Below, piece by piece: positions 1 through 8,694 of a DNA stretch of 64,000 bases (position 1 is the first letter of the stretch; each line of letters begins with the position of its first letter). The translations under genes and the position numbers were made by a program. The notes below the pieces were generated by a model. The model worked only from the letters and a program-made list of their open reading frames with translations, ran no database searches and was not told where the DNA came from. Origin of the DNA: Eucalyptus grandis (taxonomy: Eukaryota > Streptophyta > Magnoliopsida > Myrtales > Myrtaceae); NCBI RefSeq assembly GCF_016545825.1, contig NC_052614.1, forward strand, positions 39,464,072 through 39,528,071, in the 5' to 3' direction.

Positions 1-29
1 TCTTTAGCTTCTTTCGCTAACAACCGGTA

Positions 30-650
30 AAAAGGATGAAGCAAAGGCTCTCCTGAAGTGGAATTGTAGTCCAGAAAAACGTAGCCAAATCTCTCCTTTC
101 TTCATGGCATGATAACAATTCACGCGACTTAATTTGTGGCACTTGCGAGTTTATGGAGCCGTCACCTGTCTTGATCTTTCGTATCTTGGTTTAAGAGTAA
201 CTTTAGATGGTATTGACTTCAGCCTCCTAACCAATGTGGTTAGCCTCAAATTTCGCGACAAATTGATGAGTGACTCGTGGGTCTATTCTTTCTTCTCTTG
301 GCAAATTAGGCAAGTTGACGAAGCGGAGCATACGAAAAAATGACCTTTCTCATCCCATTCTGCCAGAGATGGGTGACTGGAGGAGTTTAAAGATTCTTTA
401 TTTATGAGGCAACGCACTCATAGGATTATACCTTCAAAGATTCGGGGGCTTGCCTCTCTTACTCAAATTAAGCTATCAACCAACAATCTCACTGACTCAA
501 TTCCCCATTTCAGAAAATTTGAGGAATTTATCTCTTCTTCACCCGATGAAAGATGCAATCTTGGCCCAATTTCTCGAGAAATAGGGAGATCAATACTTCT
601 CAAATATTTAGATTTGTCGGATAATAATTTGGTTGGTTCAATGCCATAGC
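30..650 (+). pseudogene. Decayed LRR receptor-like kinase N-terminal fragment
   Basis: Translating across several frames gives pieces that align with the intact receptor kinase at 8695. A KKDEA-ALLKW segment near base 35 matches the LRR N-terminal cap, and a tryptophan-histidine-aspartate-asparagine stretch follows near base 100. A TLDGIDFS-like segment lies near base 210, and typical LRR pieces of the L..L.LS.NNL..SIP type run from 425 to 650. Stops and frame changes interrupt every part, and no transmembrane or kinase region follows. I read it as a dead relative of the downstream gene. The left end may continue outside the window. Confidence 0.7.
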
Positions 651-814
651 ATCCCTTAAATTTGAGCGATGTAAATATAAGCTTAAATTAATTCTTGAAT
701 CATCTTTGAGGCTCCATTTCATATTTCTCACGCAAAATCCATTCTCATTCTAAATTGATGTCCTCTTAAGGCTATTTCATTGCCTTGGGTAATGAGAAGA
801 TTAATCATTAGGGA

Positions 815-1515
815 TGTGCAACTGGACTCGGTATATTTGGGAATCGGACTAGCCCACCTGGAAAATAGGGTCGAAAACCGGTTTGGGATCCGTTCTTGAA
901 ATTTAGAACCGATTTGAACTAGTCCGATTCCCGATTTCGAGTGAATACTCACCCAGGAACCAGATTGATTGGAATGGTTTGGGAACTGGTTTTGTAAGCC
1001 TAAAACTCCAAAACCTTGCTTTTTCCCATGATTTCTAATCTTACTTGCATGGCGGTTTTTCTCTCGCAAACTCGCATGGCACCCCTCTTTCATCATCCTC
1101 TTCCTTGCTTGCTTCCCTCCCTTGTCGGCTCACAGTCGCACCATCCATCGTTGGCTCCCTCTCGCTTTGCCTCATGATGTTTTTTTTTATGATAATTAGT
1201 CTTGGGAATCTTTAGTTTTTTGTTTAGTCAAAAGTTTATATACTTATTGATTACATGTACTTAATGTTTCAATACAAATTAGGACGTTGTTTTCTTGTGT
1301 ATTAATGTAAAATTCGAAATTGTAAAATAGGTTTCAATGAAAACAAGGTCGACCCGGGAATCGGATCGGAAAAACAAGATGGTTCCAAAACATGGTCCAA
1401 TACAAATATGATTGGGTACAGTGTCCGAAAAAGGGGATTCGATTATAATAGGGTTGGGTACATGATCCAAATCTTGAACTTGCCCACCCTAGACCGAATC
1501 ACCCCTATTAATCAT
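815..1515. mobile_element. Fold-back / MITE-like element, gaaccgg-rich family (copy 1)
   Basis: The left end (taggGAtgtgcaac) and right end (cacccctattaatc) read as rough inverted copies of each other. The interior carries repeated gaaccgg/ccggttt and ggaatcgg words typical of short non-autonomous plant DNA elements. A second member is seen at about 37130-37725. No transposase is encoded. Boundaries are approximate and no clean target duplication was found. Confidence 0.45.
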
Positions 1516-2233
1516 CTCAGTACTAAAAAATTTTACTTACTAATCCCAAATTGAGAAATCTCGACAGCAACAAAATCAATGGAGTTCAACTCTTTCCAAG
1601 CCTTATAACGTCCATTTGAGTTGAAGGATGCCATCATCAGATTAGTCCCAATGCAGATTAGATTAATGCCCCCAAAGATAAAATACCACGAATTTGTTTG
1701 TATTAGCATTATGCAAATAGGTTTCAATTGAACTTTTTCTTTAACCAAAGAAAAAATTGAAGAGAAGAAATCCTTTTTCTGACTTTGAACACAGACAGAT
1801 TGAAACAATTATCTAAGCTCAGAAACTTATGTATGCTTCTTTCAAATGGAGGATACTTGATTTCAATCGATAGAGATTGAAAGGACATTATTCGAAGAGA
1901 CGTGTTCTTTCGGACATGTCTATTAAAAACCAAGAAAACTGCAGCAAAAAATGATATGTTAAAGACAAATAAAATTGCTACAGAAAATGATCTGAAGAGA
2001 CATATTCTGTAATTACACGAGCACATGAAGATTAGTGCCCCAAGGCCAAAATCAGGCATGCAGCAATTCAGCGATTGTCCCCTCCATTTTGCTTCAAATT
2101 GGTTTCATTTTCCTTTCTTGTTTTCTCTAATGGCCATACAACGGGAAGAAGAATACTTCGTTGAAGACACGGTTGCCCCGTCACTTTTCTCCACTAATTT
2201 TTACATGCAATATAAATTGGCTGGCGATTAAGG
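1516..2233. other. Intergenic, nothing recognised
   Basis: The stretch is AT-rich with no coding pattern, RNA gene or repeat that I could support. Short ORFs here have no family features. Confidence 0.5.
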
Positions 2234-2718
2234 GTCTATTCTTTAACACTTCTATTCTTTTATTTTTCTGTTTATTTATTCTTCATAATTAAAAAAAATT
2301 GTTGCAAAATAAATTTGGAATAGAAATAAGAAGTGAAAAAAAACTAACTTCTTATTTTTGAGAATAATTTTTAGAAATAAATCATTTTTTTCTTTTCTTT
2401 TATTCTTTTCTTCTTCCTCACCACTTGATGCCTGCCGCCGGCCAGCAGTGGACGGCAGCGCGACGGCAAGGAAGAAGAAGAAAAGAAAAGAAAAATTAAA
2501 AAATTTAAAGAAATTCTACATTTCAAAAGAAATTATGAATTAACCAAACACATTCTTATTTTTAATCCATTCCAAAAATAGAATTTTTGTGTAGTTACTA
2601 AACGTGTTTTTTCTACTTAGAAATTGTTCAAGGGAATAGAAATAGAAAAAAAAAAACTGTTTTTTAAAAGAAATTGTTCCCTGAAACAAAAACGTTATCA
2701 AACGGAGTCTAATTCAGG
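2234..2718. mobile_element. MITE-like element related to the one at 52334
   Basis: The segment begins agggtctattctttaac and ends cgttatcaaacggagtct. It contains a GC-rich core (gccgccggcc) followed by a gaagaagaagaaaag tract. Its right part (actaaacgtgtttt...acttagaaattgtt) closely matches the right part of the element at 52334-52990 (accaaacgcgttct...gcttagaaattgtt). The terminal inverted repeats are weaker here than in that copy. No transposase is present. Confidence 0.5.
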
Positions 2719-3556
2719 TTTTGAAACAATTTACAATTTCTTTCTTCTGGGGTCTAGCTGGTACAATTATATCCACCTAGTGGCCTTTAATTTTGTAAAA
2801 TACCGAGGCCGTTTATGATATTTCCAAATGAGTTCATTTAGGTCCTACACCGATGAAAAATTAACTTATGTCGTTTAATCACACATTGGTGCACCTATCC
2901 TCACAACCGCAGTAAGACCTCGAATAAGTCGAGGTGCCATTCGGTGTTAAAAATTCGGACAATTACACTTGCAAAGTACATAGACGGAAAACAGCCCATC
3001 TATAATTATACCAAAAACGTGAAGAATCCGAGCATCTCTTAATCAAATACGGAAACTTTTTTAAAATAAAACTCTCTGCCCTTTTACACATTTGACCTTC
3101 ACCAACACAGTAATTAGATTCCATGTTTAATTAATTTGCATAATCAGACTTTCCCACATGTTGGGAGTCATTATTTAATTAGACCAACCACTTCGATTAC
3201 GATGGCCGTAAAACATATCTGACCAACACCTTCGATTACGACAGCTGGCCATAGCAATAAAACAAAACGTCAATCATTGGAATCACGATGAGATGAGTTG
3301 GCTAAGGACGACCTGTCAATAGCAATAGCAATGCTACGAAGTTGCATATTTCATGATTAAAAACGACTTGATAGTCCGTTGTAACAAATAGTAAATCGTT
3401 GTTGAGTTTGATTTACTACAATTTACATATATCTACTGTGAAAAGTTATCAATTATAAAAGGTTGTAGATTTTTTTCTTTACAGAATAATAATGTAACCA
3501 ATATTACCCCGACACAAATAGGTGTTGTTTTTTGCTTATGCATATATATGCTTGAA
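2719..3556. other. Intergenic with short direct repeats
   Basis: No gene is visible. Around 3182-3252 a gaccaac..cttcgattacga phrase occurs twice about 43 bases apart, a minor local duplication. Confidence 0.45.
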
Positions 3557-3845
3557 GTGTGAGACGGTCTGTGGTAACGAAGAGAAAAACATTTGAGTAA
3601 TCAATTGCTACACAGCACAAATTTGTGTCTTTTTTTTTTTTACTCAAAACTATTTACACGAAGTGTGCGACGGTTTATGGTACGAACGAAGGAAAGGTCA
3701 CGCAAACAGTACCAGGCCATGGAGTCATGTCATTTGTTTTCTACTTAGAACTATTTACCCAACAACGTGTGCGACGGTTTGTGTGACTAGAAGAGAAATA
3801 GAAGGCCCCGGAGTAGGGGGCAGTCTATCACTGTCTTCATTTGAC
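3557..3845. repeat. Three diverged ~105-bp tandem repeats
   Basis: The phrase gtgtg(a/c)gacggt(c/t)tgtgg starts at 3557, 3663 and 3767. The second and third copies are preceded by a shared act(ca/ta)..aactatttac phrase. Spacing is 106 and 104 bases. The copies are diverged and contain small indels. No coding sense is evident. Confidence 0.65.
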
Positions 3846-4547
3846 TAGCGTTTTCCCCGCGGCCTATCGGGGCCTCTAGACGACTTTGTTGAACCAACCG
3901 TCCCCGTGGCGAGATGTGACATTGAGAAAAGACCCCCCACATGAGTCAGACAAACTGATTGGGAAAAGGAAAACTGGGGCAGAAGAAAGATCAAGCTGGT
4001 GTTGCTCTCGATGTTCCTGAGGATATCATGTGTTCAAACGCTCATGAGGGTTGTAGGAGGTGAAGACTGGTTCAGCGAAAAAAGAGAGAGACCCGCGCTA
4101 GTCAAGTGAATCGTACGTAGACTCTTTTAATGGCACCTAGATGAGTCGCACTACTTTCCAAATATGATTTTTTTAAGAAAAAAAATTCAAAAATCTCAAA
4201 TTATGTCTATTATGCCACATTTACTTAAAAAAATTTCTCTAATGCAAAATATCCGAAACTTATAGTTATTTGATATATTTACATTTTGTTAATAAACACC
4301 ATTACAAATCTACTTATGTGGATCCCAGAATACTAACAATTTATGAGACTTGAGTAAAATAAAAACAATATCGTTTTTATTGAAAATGTAAGTTTAGGAT
4401 TTTTTTTTATGTCACGAGAAAAATTTATGGTAAATATGTCACGGTGGGCATAATTTAAAATTTTTGATGTCATAAAAACAGTTCAAAGTAAATGTGTTTG
4501 GCATTTTTTTTAGTTTTTCCTTTTTAAATAATTTCAATTTAGAAATT
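3846..4547. other. Intergenic, partly fold-back-like AT-rich DNA
   Basis: No gene is seen. From about 4150 to 4520 the text (catttactt, ttatgtcac, gtaaatgtg phrases in both orientations) resembles the fold-back family better preserved at 26876-27150 and 63230-63560. Confidence 0.35.
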
Positions 4548-5190
4548 TGAGAAAATTCTAAATAAAGTCTTGAAATGTCCTTAATTTTTCAAATAAGGAT
4601 TTGAAGTATACCTTGTCTAAAATATGGACTTAAAGTAGACATTGTTTCGAATAAAGGTTTGAAATCATCATGTCAAGATCAAAGAGACCTAACCTCATGA
4701 ACTAGTCAAGGGCATTTCCAACCTTTGAATTTTCTTAATTTCTTCCCATTTTTTCTTTATTTTTATTTTTCTCTTTTTTTTTCCATAAAAAAGACAAACT
4801 AAAGAAAAGAAAAAATTAAAATTAAAAAAGAAAAGAAAACACGAATTTAAAAATAAATAAATAAAACAAGCGGAGGGCTAGGGCCAGCCTCCCACCTATA
4901 TTTATCTTCTTCTTTTTTTGAGTTTTTTCAAAGAAAAAAAAATAGAAACAAAGGAAAAATAAAAGAAAATAAGAAAAAATAAAGGATGAAAAGCCCTTAA
5001 CCAACTAGTGAGATCAAGTCCTTTGAGGTTGACATGGCCACTTCAGGCCCTTATTTGAAATAAGATTTACTTCAAGTCATTATTTAAGAAAATAATGGCA
5101 CTTTAGGCCACTATTTGAAATAAGGTTCACTTTCGACCTTAATTTGAGAAATTAAGGATATTTTGGGCCATTATTTGGAGTTTTCCCTAG
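4548..5190. mobile_element. Fold-back MITE with ~150-bp inverted arms
   Basis: The left arm (4548 to about 4700) and the reverse complement of the right arm (about 5030-5190) run in parallel. They share gaaaa(t/c)tc(t/c)aaataa at the tip, then (t/a)atccttaattt(t/c)tcaaat..agg, then aag-ta..cttgt.t..aaata and a final gtcaa-tc block. The middle holds A/T tracts and a short GC-rich block. There is no coding capacity. The right tip lies 66 bases left of the tandem array at 5256. Confidence 0.7.
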
Positions 5191-5480
5191 ATTTTTTTTT
5201 TTTTAAATTCACTCGTGGGGAGGGGAGGGGGGGGGAGACCTCCATTGAACTAGAGGATGAGCGGCTTGGAAGGAGCATTTGCTTGGACTTCAAAGAACTA
5301 GTAGAAGAGAGCCATTAACCACATTATGAAAATTATGAAAAAAATTGCACATGAATTTATATATCAATATTCATATATTGTGAAAATTCGGAAGATTCAA
5401 TTCAAGAAAAGATGAAATTGCGTCCAACCCAAAATTTGAATGAAGTAAAGAGTAAATATCCATTATTCAAGTGGTTCTAA

Positions 5481-5741
5481 TTGAACTATATGTTCCTTAT
5501 ATGGACATTACAAATGTACTTAGATTCAAATTCAAGGTGTTGTTTAGGGGATTGCGTTGGTGCCGAGCAAATTTTGGATATGCGAGTACTACGTTGTTTA
5601 TTAATTTATTCCATCCATGAAGACAATCTCAACAGAGTAGGTGGAAATATTATAGAAGAAATTGACATCAAAGTTCCATCACGTCTTAATCATGACTTTT
5701 CTACACCACAAGGAAAATTCAGAAGTCTTGCGCTTCCTTAG
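5481..5741 (+). CDS. 86-codon repeat ORF, copy 1 (unknown)
   Basis: I do not recognise this ORF. It encodes 86 residues beginning MNYMFLIW, with a Cys-Cys-Leu-Gly-Asp-Cys motif near residues 20-25 and an acidic GGNIIE-ID segment near residue 55. It ends with a basic GKFRSLALP tail. The frame is open in all four array units. It has no obvious promoter of its own and sits about 260 bases upstream of the signal-peptide ORF. It may be a fragment of another gene carried along by the duplication. Confidence 0.3.
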   Translation: MNYMFLIWTLQMYLDSNSRCCLGDCVGAEQILDMRVLRCLLIYSIHEDNLNRVGGNIIEEIDIKVPSRLNHDFSTPQGKFRSLALP

Positions 5742-5908
5742 TTTTCGTCTAGAATGGTTTGAATTAAATTTCCAAATTTCCTAATCAAACTATTTATAAA
5801 AAAAAAAAAGGCTCTTATCTTGCAATAAGGCCTCAATGGTGGGGAAATGCTATGCTATTGTAAAAGGCATTGGCCTTGACTAAGGAGCTTCAGGAATAAT
5901 GTTTCATC

Positions 5909-5916
5909 TATAAATA
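5909..5916 (+). promoter_or_regulatory. TATA box of signal-peptide ORF, unit 1
   Basis: A tataaata box lies 89 bases before the ATG at 5998. The same box and surrounding sequence recur at 6814, 7708 and 8611, each 83-89 bases before its ATG. Confidence 0.55.
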
Positions 5917-5997
5917 TGTCATTAATCTTGCTAACAATATGTATAGACCTTAACCATCTCACCACCTAAAAACCATCCACCCCCCCACCCCCAAATC

Positions 5998-6213
5998 ATG
6001 ATTTCTTCATTATTGCTGTCCAACCTGTCTCCTTTATGTGTCTTCTTCTTCTTCTCCTTGCTCTTCTTGGTCAACACCACTTCATTTTATGGGGCAAGTG
6101 CTTTTGCTTCGTCCACTTCTTTTTCCACTATCCACACAACTGGGAATAAGGATGAGCGGCTTGCAAGGAGCATTTGCTTGGACTTCAAAGAACTAGTAGA
6201 AGAGAGCCATTAA
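5998..6213 (+). CDS. Small secreted-protein ORF 1 (receptor-kinase signal peptide fused to a new tail)
   Basis: The ORF encodes 71 residues. Residues 1 to about 33 are a strong signal peptide: Met-Ile-Ser-Ser, a leucine-rich stretch, a phenylalanine/leucine core, then a small-residue Gly-Ala-Ser-Ala region that fits a cleavage site. Residues ~34-51 match the start of the mature LRR-RLK encoded at 8695 ([16 protein letters not shown]). The last 20 residues (from ERLAR to EESH) are not in the kinase and come from the start of the next array unit. The tail has one Cys. If made, the product would be a ~40-residue secreted peptide sharing the receptor's promoter. Expression is unknown. Confidence 0.45.
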   Translation: MISSLLLSNLSPLCVFFFFSLLFLVNTTSFYGASAFASSTSFSTIHTTGNKDERLARSICLDFKELVEESH

Positions 6214-6375
6214 CCACATTATGAAAATTATGAAAAAAATTGCACATGAATTTATATATCAATACTCATATATTGTGAAAATTCGGAAGATTCAATTTAA
6301 GAGAAGATGAAATTGCGTCCAACCCAAAATTTGAATGAAGTAAAGAGTAAATATCCATTATTCAAGTGGTTCTAA

Positions 6376-6636
6376 TTGAACTATATGTTCCTTATATGGA
6401 CATTACAAATGTACTTAGATTCAAATTCAAGGTGTTGTTTAGGGGATTGCGTTGGTGCCGAGCAAATTTTGGATATGCGAGTACTACGTTGTTTATTAAT
6501 TTATTCCATCCATGAAGAAAATCTCAACAGAGTAGGTGGAAATATTATAGAAGATATTGACATCAAAGTTCCATCACGTCTTAATCATGACTTTTCTACA
6601 CCACAAGGAAAATTCAGAAGTCTTGCGCTTCCTTAG
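6376..6636 (+). CDS. 86-codon repeat ORF, copy 2 (unknown)
   Basis: Same frame and length as copy 1. By eye it differs from copy 1 by Asp-to-Glu in the IHEDN segment and Glu-to-Asp in the GGNIIEEID segment. No known domain. Confidence 0.3.
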   Translation: MNYMFLIWTLQMYLDSNSRCCLGDCVGAEQILDMRVLRCLLIYSIHEENLNRVGGNIIEDIDIKVPSRLNHDFSTPQGKFRSLALP

Positions 6637-6896
6637 TTTTCGTCCGAAATGGTTTGAATTAAATTTCCAAATTTCCTAATCAAACTATTTATAAAATAAA
6701 TAATAATAAAAAAAAGCTCTTATCTTGCAATAAGGCCTCAATGGTGGGGAAATGCTATGCTATTGTAAAAGGCATTGGCCTTGACTAAGGAGCTTCAGGA
6801 ATGATGTTTCATCTATAAATATGTCATTAATCTTGCTAACAATATGTATAGACTTGAACCATCTCACCACCTAAAAACCATCCACCCCCCAAAATC

Positions 6897-7112
6897 ATGA
6901 TTTCTTCATTATTGTTGTCCACCCTATCTCCTTTATGTGTCTTCTTCTTCTTCTCCTTGCTCTTCTTGGTCAACACCACTTCATTTTATGGGGCAAGTGC
7001 TTCTGCTTCGTCCACTTCTTTTTCCACTATCCACACAATTGGGAATAAGGATGAGCGGCTTGCAAGGAGCATTTGCTTGGACTTCAAAGAACTAGTAGAA
7101 GAGAGCCATTAA
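6897..7112 (+). CDS. Small secreted-protein ORF 2
   Basis: The ORF encodes 71 residues with the same signal peptide, junction and 20-residue tail as the ORF at 5998. Differences include Asn-to-Thr near residue 9, Phe-to-Ser in the Ala-rich cleavage region, Thr-to-Ile before GNKDE and a few silent changes. A tataaata box lies at 6814. The tail is identical to that of ORF 1. Confidence 0.45.
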   Translation: MISSLLLSTLSPLCVFFFFSLLFLVNTTSFYGASASASSTSFSTIHTIGNKDERLARSICLDFKELVEESH

Positions 7113-7273
7113 CCACATTATGAAAATTATGAAAAAATTGCACATGAATTTATATATCAATACTCATATATTGTGAAAATTCGGAAGATTCAATTTAAGA
7201 GAAGATGAAATTGCGTCCAACCCAAAATTTGAATGAAGTAAAGAGTAAATATCCATTATTCAAGTGGTTCTAA

Positions 7274-7534
7274 TTGACCTATATGTTCCTTATATGGACA
7301 TTACAAGTGTACTTAGATTCAAATTCAAGGTGTTGTTTAGGGGATTGCATTGGTGCCGAGCAAATTTTGGATATGCGAGTACTACGTTGTTTATTAATTT
7401 ATTCCATCCATGAAGACAATCTCAACAGAGTAGGTGGAAATATTATAGAAGATATTGACATCAAAGTTCCATCACGTCTTAATCATGACTTTGCTACACC
7501 ACAAGGAAAATTCAGAAGTCTTGCGCTTCCTTAG
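7274..7534 (+). CDS. 86-codon repeat ORF, copy 3 (unknown)
   Basis: Same length as its siblings. It differs from copy 2 by Asn-to-Thr at residue 2, Met-to-Val near residue 12, Val-to-Ile near residue 26, Glu-to-Asp in the IHE-N segment and Ser-to-Ala near residue 74. No known domain. Confidence 0.3.
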   Translation: MTYMFLIWTLQVYLDSNSRCCLGDCIGAEQILDMRVLRCLLIYSIHEDNLNRVGGNIIEDIDIKVPSRLNHDFATPQGKFRSLALP

Positions 7535-7796
7535 TTTTCGTCCGAAATGGTTTGAATTAAATTTCCAAATTTCCTAATCAAACTATTTATAATAAATAAA
7601 TAAAAAAAGCTCTTATCTTGCAATAAGGCCTCAATGGTGGGGAAATGCTATGCTATTGTAAAAGGCATTGGCCTTGACTTAAGGAGCTTCAGGAATGATG
7701 TTTCATCTATAAATATGTCATTAATCTTGCTAACAATATGTATAGACCTGAACCATCTCACCACCTAAAACCATCCACCCTCTCCCCCCCAAAATC

Positions 7797-8015
7797 ATGA
7801 TTTCTTCATTATTGCTGTCCAACCTATCCCCTTTATGCGTCTTCTTCTCCTTCTTCTCCTTGCTCTTCTTGGTCAACACCACTTCATTTTATGGGGCAAG
7901 TGCTTCTGCTTCGTCCACTTCTTTTTCCACTATCTACACAACTGGGAATAAGGATGAGCGGCTTGCAAGGAGCATTTGCTTGGACTTCAAAGAACTAGTA
8001 GAAGAGAGCCATTAA
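7797..8015 (+). CDS. Small secreted-protein ORF 3
   Basis: The ORF encodes 72 residues. One extra codon lies in the Phe-rich hydrophobic core, in the same TTC-repeat tract that is expanded further in the kinase gene. His-to-Tyr occurs before the TTGNKDE segment. The tail is again identical and ends in TAA. A tataaata box lies at 7708. Confidence 0.45.
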   Translation: MISSLLLSNLSPLCVFFSFFSLLFLVNTTSFYGASASASSTSFSTIYTTGNKDERLARSICLDFKELVEESH

Positions 8016-8176
8016 CCACATTATGAAAATTATGAAAAAATTGCACATGAATTTATATATCAATACTCATATATTGTGAAAATTCGGAAGATTCAATTTA
8101 AGAGAAGATGAAATTGCGTCCAACCCAAAATTTGAATGAAGTAAAGAGTAAATATCCATTATTCAAGTGGTTCTAA

Positions 8177-8437
8177 TTGAACTATATGTTCCTTATATGG
8201 ACATTACAAGTGTACTTAGATTCAAATTCAAGGTGTTGTTTAGGGGATTGCGTTGGTGCCGAGCAAATTTTGGATATGCGAGTACTACGTTGTTTATTAA
8301 TTTATTCCATCCTTGAAGACAATCTCAACAGAGTAGGTGGAAATATTATAGAAGATATTGACATCAAAGTTCCATCACGTCTTAATCATGACTTTTCTAC
8401 ACCACAAGGAAAATTCAGAAGTCTTGCGCTTCCTTAG
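8177..8437 (+). CDS. 86-codon repeat ORF, copy 4 (unknown)
   Basis: Fourth open copy. It shares Val near residue 12 with copy 3 and has a private His-to-Leu change in the YSIHED segment. It lies directly upstream of the receptor-kinase promoter. Confidence 0.3.
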   Translation: MNYMFLIWTLQVYLDSNSRCCLGDCVGAEQILDMRVLRCLLIYSILEDNLNRVGGNIIEDIDIKVPSRLNHDFSTPQGKFRSLALP

Positions 8438-8610
8438 TTTTCGTCTGAAATGGTTTGAATTAAATTTCCAAATTTCCCAATCAAACTGTTTATAATAAAA
8501 ATAAAAATAAAAGATCTTATCTTGCAATAAGGCCTCAATGGTGGGGAAATGCTATGCTATTGTAGAAGGCATTGGCCTTGACTAAGGAGCTTCAGGAATG
8601 AGGTTTCATC

Positions 8611-8618
8611 TATAAATA
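8611..8618 (+). promoter_or_regulatory. TATA box of the LRR receptor kinase
   Basis: A tataaata box lies 84 bases before the ATG at 8695 and is followed by a C-rich leader. It belongs to the fourth copy of the duplicated promoter. Confidence 0.6.
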
Positions 8619-8694
8619 TGTCATTAATCTTGCTAACATTATGTGTAGACCTAAACCATCTCACCACCTAAAAACCATCCATCCCCCCCAAATC

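Noticed and set aside
8641..8694. Upstream in-frame ATG for the receptor kinase
   Set aside because: It would add 18 residues of proline/histidine-rich leader before a perfect signal peptide. The ATG at 8695 matches the start used in the other array units.
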